Below are positions 58,541 through 64,000 of a stretch of 64,000 nt of DNA, in pieces. The notes below the pieces were generated by a model. The model was given only the letters and a program-made list of their open reading frames with translations, was not told the DNA's origin and searched no databases. A program made the translations under genes and the position numbers. The stretch lies in the NCBI RefSeq assembly GCF_031877795.1, contig NC_133932.1, positions 38,888,180 through 38,952,179 on the forward strand. Direction: 5' to 3'. Source of the stretch: Strix aluco. Taxonomy: Eukaryota > Chordata > Aves > Strigiformes > Strigidae. The stretch's first letter is position 1. Each line of letters starts with the position of its first letter.

Positions 58541-61109
58541 TGGGAGGTGCGGCAGGTTTCGCCCATCTCGCTGGAACCCATACGGTGCCTGTTGGTGTAG
58601 AAACACAAAGATATCCCCTTCCCCATATTACTACTTTAGCTGGTCCTTTCCACAATCCATCTTTTGGATCCTTATAATTTACCCATATCTCTTGCCTTCC
58701 CTCACTTACTTTTGCCTTTTCATAATGTAACATAGCTGGTGGTTGTTCTGCGTCTCCAAATATACACAAGTGATTCATTACAAATAATGTTTTTGCTAAT
58801 CTTTCTTGTACATCCTGTATTTCCGTATATTTTGCTACATAACGTTTCAAGGTACCATTTGCTCTCTCAACTATGGCCTGTCCTGTGGGAGAATGCGGTA
58901 TCCCTGTTACATGCTTCACTCCCCACTTGTTTAAAAATCTTTGCATTCGACTTCCGACATATGCTGGTCCATTGTCTGTCTTTATAGTATTCGGAACTCC
59001 CATTATTGCAAAACAACATGTTAAGTGTCTGATTACCTGTGTGGCCTTTTCCCCACTCTGTGCAGAGGCCCATATATATTTGCTATAAGTATCTATAGTA
59101 ACATGTACATATTTAAGTCTACCAAAGCTTTGTATGTGAGTCACATCCATTTGCCATACTTCATTAGATTTCGTCCCTCTAGGATTGACTCCTATTCCAA
59201 TACCAACCCCTTTATTGTGAAAACTACAAACAGGGCATGTTTTTACTATGGCCGTGGCCTCCGCCATTGTGATGCCAAACTGTGTTTTTAGCCCTTTTGC
59301 ATTCTGGTGGAATATGTCATGTGCTTCTTTTGCCAATTTGTCTTTCGGCATGGGAACATGTACAGCAGTGGATACCAACTTGTCCGCTCGAGCATTACCT
59401 TCCCCAAGTCCTATATCCCATTTATGACTCCTAACATGGATTACAGCATACGGTTGTTCCCTTATTTTTATGGCCCTCTGTAATTGTAAGAACAACTCAT
59501 AGAGACGCTTATTTTGTACTTCCCTGACTTCTGCATCTTCTATCCTTGCTACTATTCCTGTTACATACATAGAATCAGTTACAATATTCAATGGTTCATT
59601 AAACTTAACCATCGCCCAAACTACTGCCAACAGTTCCAAAGTTTGTAGTGTGTCTTGTGCTGTGGCTTTTAATATCTCGTGTTTCCATGTATTATCTTCT
59701 TGCCACGTTATAGCTGCTGTCTGAGATTTCTTTCCTGCATCTGTATAAACTGTGATGGCATTCGGAATCGGCGCCTGTTGTCTTTTTGGCTGTTCAATCC
59801 AATGTAATTGTCCTAACCATCTCAAAGGTTCCATAGATAATTGATCAGTTGACAACATCATTGGCCCATTCAACATGGCTTCCTGCAATGCTGTGCTATT
59901 TGCCAGGTACCACTGCATGGTTTCCTTCTGCATTGGACAGTATATGAATTGAGGTTCTCTTCCACTTATTTGAATAACTCGCACACGACCTTTCTTTACT
60001 AAATTTGCTAGTGCCTCAATTCTTTGAAGTAAAGATTTTGATTGTTGTAATGCTGGCGTGATCCATTCTAGCACCCATGTCTCCCCCGTTTTCTTTTTAG
60101 ACTGCGTAATAGCTCCGAGCAAATGCTGTGAACCCATCCACACAAGTATGTCCAGGGGGAGCTCAGCATCTCTCCGACGCACTTGTCCAGAAGTAATACG
60201 ATCCATAATCTGTTGTAGCACTCGTTTCTGGTCTTCTGATAAAGACACCACCTGTGCAGGGTCATTTCCTTTTAACAGTGGTCGTAATTGCTGTAAAAGT
60301 TCGTTTGGAATGCCCACTATAGGTTTTAGCCATTGTAAATCTCCTAATAGCTTCTGAGCATCGTGCAGTGTTGAAATTTCAGGATTAATTGTCAATTTTT
60401 GTGGTGTTACTATTTGTTTCATCAAAGACAATCCCAAATATTTCCATGGAGCTGTTTTTTGTATCTTTTCTGGTGCAATTACCAATCTTTGCTTTGCAAG
60501 GGTGTTTACAATTTCTTTTATCTGTGTTTCTGTAAATGGTTCTTTCTGTGCAAATAATATATCATCCATATAGTGATAAATTATAACATTAGTCCATTTT
60601 TGACGTAATGGCTGTAAGGCTGCATCTACAAAAATCTGACATAAAGTTGGACTATTTCTCATTCCTTGTGGTAAAACTGTCCATTCAAACCGTTGATCTG
60701 GCCCTTCTCTATTTATTGTTGGTAAAGTGAAAGCAAATCGGCGCATGTCCTTTTCATGAAGCGGAATCGTAAAGAAACAATCTTTTAAGTCCACAATCAA
60801 TATAGGCCATTCATAAGGTAACATAGCTGGATTCGGCATACCTGGTTGTAAAGCCCCCATTGGTTCCATTTGTTTGTTTACTTCCCTAAGGTCATGCAAA
60901 AGTCGATATTTGCCTGATTTCTTTTTTATGACAAATATCGGAGTATTCCAAGGACTAGTAGATAATCTTAAATGTCCTTGCTGATATTGTTCTTGTACTA
61001 GCAGGTGTGCTTGCTCAAGACTTTCCCTTTTTAGTGGCCACTGCTTTACCCATATTGGATCGTCAGATGTCCAAGTTATAGGGATCGGGAAAGTCCAAGC
61101 AATGGCCAT
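58473..61109 (-). CDS. pol: Pol: reverse transcriptase, RNase H, integrase
   Basis: 878 residues counted from the ATG at 61109, which overlaps the pro stop (TAATG); the frame is open further upstream, so synthesis is expected as a Gag-Pro-Pol fusion by -1 shift. RT: VDLKD with Asp 107, LPQGM 146-150, YMDD 180-183. RNase H: Asp 457, Glu 492, Asp 512, Asp 576. Integrase: zinc motif His 597, His 601, Cys 625, Cys 628; catalytic Asp 655, Asp 712, Glu 748, with the classical 35-residue gap between the last two. The C-terminal DNA-binding part has LWKGPAKVVIWG near 819-830. All catalytic residues are present and nothing is interrupted. The YMDD and integrase patterns are those of class II (alpha/beta) viruses. 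Confidence 0.95.
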   Translation of the reverse strand: MAIAWTFPIPITWTSDDPIWVKQWPLKRESLEQAHLLVQEQYQQGHLRLSTSPWNTPIFVIKKKSGKYRLLHDLREVNKQMEPMGALQPGMPNPAMLPYEWPILIVDLKDCFFTIPLHEKDMRRFAFTLPTINREGPDQRFEWTVLPQGMRNSPTLCQIFVDAALQPLRQKWTNVIIYHYMDDILFAQKEPFTETQIKEIVNTLAKQRLVIAPEKIQKTAPWKYLGLSLMKQIVTPQKLTINPEISTLHDAQKLLGDLQWLKPIVGIPNELLQQLRPLLKGNDPAQVVSLSEDQKRVLQQIMDRITSGQVRRRDAELPLDILVWMGSQHLLGAITQSKKKTGETWVLEWITPALQQSKSLLQRIEALANLVKKGRVRVIQISGREPQFIYCPMQKETMQWYLANSTALQEAMLNGPMMLSTDQLSMEPLRWLGQLHWIEQPKRQQAPIPNAITVYTDAGKKSQTAAITWQEDNTWKHEILKATAQDTLQTLELLAVVWAMVKFNEPLNIVTDSMYVTGIVARIEDAEVREVQNKRLYELFLQLQRAIKIREQPYAVIHVRSHKWDIGLGEGNARADKLVSTAVHVPMPKDKLAKEAHDIFHQNAKGLKTQFGITMAEATAIVKTCPVCSFHNKGVGIGIGVNPRGTKSNEVWQMDVTHIQSFGRLKYVHVTIDTYSKYIWASAQSGEKATQVIRHLTCCFAIMGVPNTIKTDNGPAYVGSRMQRFLNKWGVKHVTGIPHSPTGQAIVERANGTLKRYVAKYTEIQDVQERLAKTLFVMNHLCIFGDAEQPPAMLHYEKAKVSEGRQEIWVNYKDPKDGLWKGPAKVVIWGRGYLCVSTPTGTVWVPARWAKPAAPPNDTRGETSSSTAAEDPARFDPT
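58589..58612 (-). promoter_or_regulatory. Candidate splice acceptor for the accessory ORF
   Basis: TTTGTGTTTCTACACCAACAG on the - strand, ending 48 nt before the ATG at 58540. A moderate pyrimidine tract. It would give the ORF its own subgenomic mRNA. Confidence 0.35.
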
Positions 61110-61927
61110 TAGAATAAATGGTGATCGTTTGTCAAAACTATTCCCATTTGTGCTAACACATCTCTTCCAATTAAACAGTTTACCCCTGGAGGTAATTGCA
61201 CTACAGCAAACACCGCTGTGACTGTTTGTCCTTCAATTGTTAATTGTAGGGGCGGCGTTCGATTAGCTAAAGTTAAACCACCCACACCAGTAATGGTGGT
61301 GGTATGCTCTTGTAACGGCCAGCCTTGTGGCCAAGAAGAAGGCGACAGTACGCTGGAATCTGCGCCTGTGTCTAACAACCCTTCCACAGTTATTGCGTTA
61401 CCTTGAAATGACAGGTGAACAGTCTTTCTGGGTCTCGTACTCAGATTCAGTGTTAGCAGGGTCAGGCTTCCTGTAGATCCGAAGCCTTTGTTTCCGCGAC
61501 TCTTCTCAGTCACTGGTCGTATTGTTTGAGTCACTTGTGGCAGAGGCACCAGCTGTGCAATCCGTTGTCCCTGTGCAATCTTTACTGGTGGATTCAGTGT
61601 ATATGCCATAATATAGATCTCACCTTCATAATCTGCATCAATAACTCCCGGTAAAACAAATAGTCCACATTGTGATGCCGATGATCTTCCTAATAATAAA
61701 GCTCCCATGGCTCTCCCATTAATAATGATAGGTCCTCGTACATTCGTAGATATTGTTTGAGGATTATTTGTTAACAGGATAACATCTACTGCTGCTGCCA
61801 GGTCCAACCCGAGACTTCCCCGGGTGGCGGGTTGAAGGACTGCGCTGCGGCTGCAATTTTCGTCGTCGCGCGGCGGCCGGCGAACGCGCTCCGTGTGGAG
61901 TTTCCCGACCGTCTGCGGCAAGCCCCC
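61109..61927 (-). CDS. pro: Pro: dUTPase fused to aspartic protease
   Basis: The frame is open from 61927 to a TAA at 61111-61109 and sits in the -1 frame of gag; there is no ATG at its start, so it is read by frameshifting at 61906-61900. Counting from the TTG at 61921, the dUTPase shows all five motifs: GLDL at 38-41, GRSSAS at 78-83, PGVIDADYEGE at 91-101, GQRIAQLV at 118-125 and RGNKGFGSTG at 142-151. The protease follows with DTGAD (catalytic Asp near 184), a GVGG flap (211-214) and CLIGRDVL near the end. A dUTPase in front of the protease is a betaretrovirus hallmark and is absent from alpharetroviruses. No G-patch region is apparent at the C-terminus. Intact. Confidence 0.93.
   Translation of the reverse strand, partial: GGLPQTVGKLHTERVRRPPRDDENCSRSAVLQPATRGSLGLDLAAAVDVILLTNNPQTISTNVRGPIIINGRAMGALLLGRSSASQCGLFVLPGVIDADYEGEIYIMAYTLNPPVKIAQGQRIAQLVPLPQVTQTIRPVTEKSRGNKGFGSTGSLTLLTLNLSTRPRKTVHLSFQGNAITVEGLLDTGADSSVLSPSSWPQGWPLQEHTTTITGVGGLTLANRTPPLQLTIEGQTVTAVFAVVQLPPGVNCLIGRDVLAQMGIVLTNDHHLF
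61115..61121 (-). promoter_or_regulatory. Possible pro-pol frameshift heptamer (CCATTTA)
   Basis: In pro frame it reads C CAT TTA, three codons including the stop before the end of pro. No perfect X XXY YYZ heptamer lies nearby. It resembles in form the imperfect heptamer at the MMTV pro-pol site. The A-site codon re-pairs well, the P-site codon poorly. Weak. Confidence 0.3.
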
Positions 61928-63483
61928 TCATTATGGGAGTTGGATCGGCAAGTTTGACACCATACATTTCTGGCTGTACAACTCTTTCGTACATGCCCTG
62001 GAGCTCCGCATCGGTAACACCGCAGCTGCCCCTTTTGAGGTGTTTGCACTTTAACTGCTGTTGCTGCTGAAGTCTGGAGAGGCGCAAGGGCTGCCATAAC
62101 CTGACTTTGAGTAGCCTGAGCCTGTTCTTTCATTCCTTCCCCTAATTTCTTTATTGCCTCTACAAGAAAAGCCTGAGGTCCAGTGGGTATCGATGACGCC
62201 TTTTCAAGTGCCTCCTCTACAGTCCAATGTGCCCTTAATGTATTCAGCAAACTCTTTGTAGCAGGATTGCCATTTTGTGAAATACATTGTTTTAAGAGAG
62301 CACCCTGCATGTAGAGAGGTACTCTTGCTCTTTCAATTGCATTTACCAACTTATCTACAAAACTGCCCAAAGTTTCTTCTCTCCCTTGTTTAATTCCCAT
62401 ATACATTGGAACTCCGCCTGGCTCTTTCACTTGCTCTATGGCCTCTCTCACTAACCTCATTGCCTCTCTCACCTTATCCGGACCAAGCAATGCTTGAGCT
62501 TCTACTCTAGCATAAGGTCCTAACCCCATTAATTCATCCATTGTAATCCCTTGTAATAGATCTCCTGCTTGCCGCTGTATCGCTATCGATTCTAATACTC
62601 TCGCTTGCCAATGCGCATTAAACAACAACCACTGACTAGGAGAGAAAATTAACTTTGCTATACCCCGACAATCTGCAGGCAAAAGAAGTTGAGTGCTCCA
62701 GAGATAATCTAACATTTGACGAGTCGGTTCACCAGTAACACCATAAGAACTCACTGTAGAGCGCAATTGTGATAAAAGCTTCCAATCTAATGCCGTAACA
62801 GTAGCATTTAGCCCACCAGCAGGGTTCGGCTGAAACTGAACTGGAAAAGCCATTGCTGTCGCCATCTGAGTCATCTCCTCATCCCCTTTTTCTAACCCCT
62901 CTCGTGCCAACGCATTCCAAGCCCGACACCTTTCTTTAGCGATCTCTATCCCCAGCCCATCTTCTGAGCCAGGAGTAGAATTCTCGCTTTCCGGCGTCAC
63001 AGTGTGGCTGGACGCGTCAGGGCTACTCAGGGCAGAGGCGGGGGGAGCGGTAGGGAGAACTCGTTCTGAGCTTTCCTGTCCCGTCTCTTCGGAACGTAAA
63101 GGTGGTAAAACAAGCTCACGAAACGTAGGCGGTAATGGCCACTTAGTTTCCTCCTCCCCATATCTGGTGTTTTTCTCTTTTGCCGCAATTGCGCTCTGTG
63201 CAGCTCTTTTTTCAGCCTGATACCTTAGCAATTCATTATGAACCATCCTCCATAACTTTCCCAACTTTTTTGCTGTCTTATCATCATTCAATGTTAATTC
63301 CCATAATTTATCTCCAAATTTTCGCCATTCCGATAACTCATGAACTGTATGTGGATTAATAAAACAACCTTGCTCTACCCCATAAGCTAAAAGCCCCTGA
63401 AGATCCTTTTTTACATCTATTCCCTCAACCCGGCGTTGTGTCAGCCAGGATGCAAATAAATCATATGCTGCTTGCCTGTCCAT
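61786..63483 (-). CDS. gag: Gag polyprotein
   Basis: 565 residues from the ATG at 63483; the frame is open 20 codons further, but only from a GTG. The matrix part comes first. A PTAP late-domain motif (144-147) lies in an acidic, Ser/Pro-rich stretch and should recruit Tsg101 for budding. The capsid probably starts at the Pro of AFPVQF near residue 214. The major homology region spans about 366-385 (QGREETLGSFVDKL). Nucleocapsid has two perfect CX2CX4HX4C knuckles, 489-502 and 509-522, followed by a basic tail. No Gly-myristoylation signal is seen after the first Met. Gag stops at 61786, after the frameshift site. No break. Confidence 0.93.
   Translation of the reverse strand: MDRQAAYDLFASWLTQRRVEGIDVKKDLQGLLAYGVEQGCFINPHTVHELSEWRKFGDKLWELTLNDDKTAKKLGKLWRMVHNELLRYQAEKRAAQSAIAAKEKNTRYGEEETKWPLPPTFRELVLPPLRSEETGQESSERVLPTAPPASALSSPDASSHTVTPESENSTPGSEDGLGIEIAKERCRAWNALAREGLEKGDEEMTQMATAMAFPVQFQPNPAGGLNATVTALDWKLLSQLRSTVSSYGVTGEPTRQMLDYLWSTQLLLPADCRGIAKLIFSPSQWLLFNAHWQARVLESIAIQRQAGDLLQGITMDELMGLGPYARVEAQALLGPDKVREAMRLVREAIEQVKEPGGVPMYMGIKQGREETLGSFVDKLVNAIERARVPLYMQGALLKQCISQNGNPATKSLLNTLRAHWTVEEALEKASSIPTGPQAFLVEAIKKLGEGMKEQAQATQSQVMAALAPLQTSAATAVKVQTPQKGQLRCYRCGAPGHVRKSCTARNVWCQTCRSNSHNEGACRRRSGNSTRSAFAGRRATTKIAAAAQSFNPPPGEVSGWTWQQQ
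61900..61906 (-). promoter_or_regulatory. gag-pro -1 frameshift slippery site (G GGA AAC)
   Basis: GGGAAAC in exactly the right phase: gag codons GGA AAC shift back to GGG AAA. It lies where gag and pro overlap (61927-61786), 21 nt after the pro frame opens. It is a known efficient retroviral slippery heptamer. The GC-rich sequence just downstream could form the stimulatory structure. Confidence 0.88.
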
Positions 63484-63709
63484 ACCTGAATTTTTCCGTT
63501 GCAGCCTTTCCAGGTCTCGGCAGCACGTATCAGCAGGGCTCACCTCTTATGACACCCTGGGCGCGGGCCTTTTCTCTTATTTCAGTCGCCTTTCGCCGTC
63601 CTCGCTGCTTAAGGACCTGAACCACTTTCTCTGGTCTTTATCCTTCGTGGTGCCTTATACGTCCTTTGGCACGTATCACGTCGTTAGCAGATCACGTCCT
63701 TTGGCACGG
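63484..63709 (-). other. Retroviral 5' leader
   Basis: 226 nt from the primer-binding site to the gag ATG. Expected to hold the packaging signal. Contains a PBS-proximal direct repeat (63659-63718) and two donor-like sites near its end. Confidence 0.7.
63538..63546 (-). promoter_or_regulatory. Candidate splice donor before gag
   Basis: GAG/GTGAGC on the - strand with the GT at 63543-63542. A second site, CAG/GTATGG at 63485, overlaps the gag ATG. Either could supply the leader of the env and accessory mRNAs. Confidence 0.45.
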
Positions 63710-63718
63710 ATCACGTCG
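63659..63718 (-). repeat. Direct repeat in the leader next to the PBS
   Basis: Two 25-bp copies, 63659-63683 and 63694-63718, differ at one position (+ strand form ACGTCCTTTGGCACG followed by T or G, then ATCACGTCG). The second copy runs into the primer-binding site, so the first contains a partial PBS copy. Confidence 0.85.
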
Positions 63719-63727
63719 GGGTCACCA
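63710..63727 (-). promoter_or_regulatory. Primer-binding site, tRNA-Trp type
   Basis: TGGTGACCCCGACGTGAT on the - strand, two bases inside the 5' LTR. It is the 18-nt tRNA-Trp complement used by the alpharetroviruses (RSV/ALV). Confidence 0.9.
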
Positions 63728-63729
63728 TT

Positions 63730-64000
63730 TGTTGAAAGAACGCAGTGGGAGCCCAGCCATCATTTAATGCACAAAGGCTCAACTTTATTAGTACTCACAC
63801 TTCTTTTATATCCACAATAATTAGTTCATACATATTGCAAAAAGCAAGCTCCTTATAGGTTGCTAAGGTTAGATACATTGGTTGCTAAGGTTAAATACCA
63901 ATCTCTCCCCTTATGATTTCTGCAAGGCCTTCTACATAGTCCTGCTTCTGTTCTTTGTTCTTCTTTGATACTTTTCGGTATTCTCCCATCACGTCGCCGT
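63730..64000 (-). repeat. 5' LTR (partial, cut by window end)
   Basis: 271 bp, identical to 56350-56620 except T at 63746 versus A at 56366. The remaining 64 bp should lie outside the window. Confidence 0.95.

Larger units (their letters stand above)
56350..64000 (-). mobile_element. Nearly complete class II endogenous retrovirus (5' LTR cut by window end)
   Basis: Order along the - strand: LTR, primer-binding site, leader, gag, pro, pol, accessory ORF, env, polypurine tract, LTR. All frames are open. From the LTR length (335 bp) the element should end near 64064, just outside. The two LTRs differ at one of the 271 positions that can be compared (56366 versus 63746). The dUTPase fused to protease and the two successive -1 frames are betaretrovirus traits. 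The tRNA-Trp primer site and the Env TM subunit are alpharetrovirus-like. I infer a mosaic class II element that inserted recently. Confidence 0.95.

Noticed and set aside
61764..62087. 107-codon - strand ORF in the third frame of the gag end
   Set aside because: Overlaps the nucleocapsid coding region, has no motif and is explained by GC-rich composition.

Overview
The window looks like nuclear DNA of a bird. It carries CR1-type LINE fragments with the typical avian 3' tail, an ERVL-type solo LTR, and a class II endogenous retrovirus whose primer-binding site and Env transmembrane subunit resemble avian alpharetroviruses. I cannot name the species.

Left part (about 4.7-45 kb, + strand): one giant membrane mucin gene, reconstructed exon by exon. 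A 49-nt first coding exon (signal peptide) is followed by a single exon of about 25.4 kb. That exon encodes some 8,470 residues, nearly all of it a 34-unit array of a Ser/Thr/Ala/Pro-rich 250-residue repeat (32 units of 750 bp, two of 570 bp). Ten further exons follow in one continuous frame: FN3, SEA (two exons), EGF, a Thr-rich linker, a second FN3, a Cys-rich module, a second SEA (two exons) and a transmembrane segment. A cytoplasmic-tail exon is uncertain. All junctions are phase 1 except inside each SEA domain, where the intron is phase 0. The FN3-SEA-EGF-FN3-SEA order is that of UMODL1, but here it sits behind a MUC16-like repeat region and ends in a membrane anchor instead of a ZP domain. 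The repeats would make a long O-glycosylated stalk, and the SEA domains lie next to the membrane.

Middle (about 45-56 kb): mostly non-coding, possible mucin 3' UTR, one unexplained long ORF with a nearby polyadenylation signal, a solo LTR with a 5-bp target duplication, and a CR1 tail.

Right part (56350 to the window end, - strand): an almost complete, young endogenous retrovirus. Its two LTRs differ at 1 of 271 comparable positions, and no reading frame is visibly broken. Reading from the right end: 5' LTR (cut by the window), tRNA-Trp-type primer-binding site, leader, gag, pro (dUTPase plus aspartic protease), pol (RT, RNase H, integrase), a small uncharacterised Cys-pair ORF, env, polypurine tract and 3' LTR. 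Gag, pro and pol lie in successive -1 frames, with a perfect slippery heptamer between gag and pro. The element mixes betaretrovirus-like gag-pro-pol organisation with an alpharetrovirus-like primer site and Env.

The two best candidates for something undescribed are the giant UMODL1-like mucin and the accessory ORF between pol and env.
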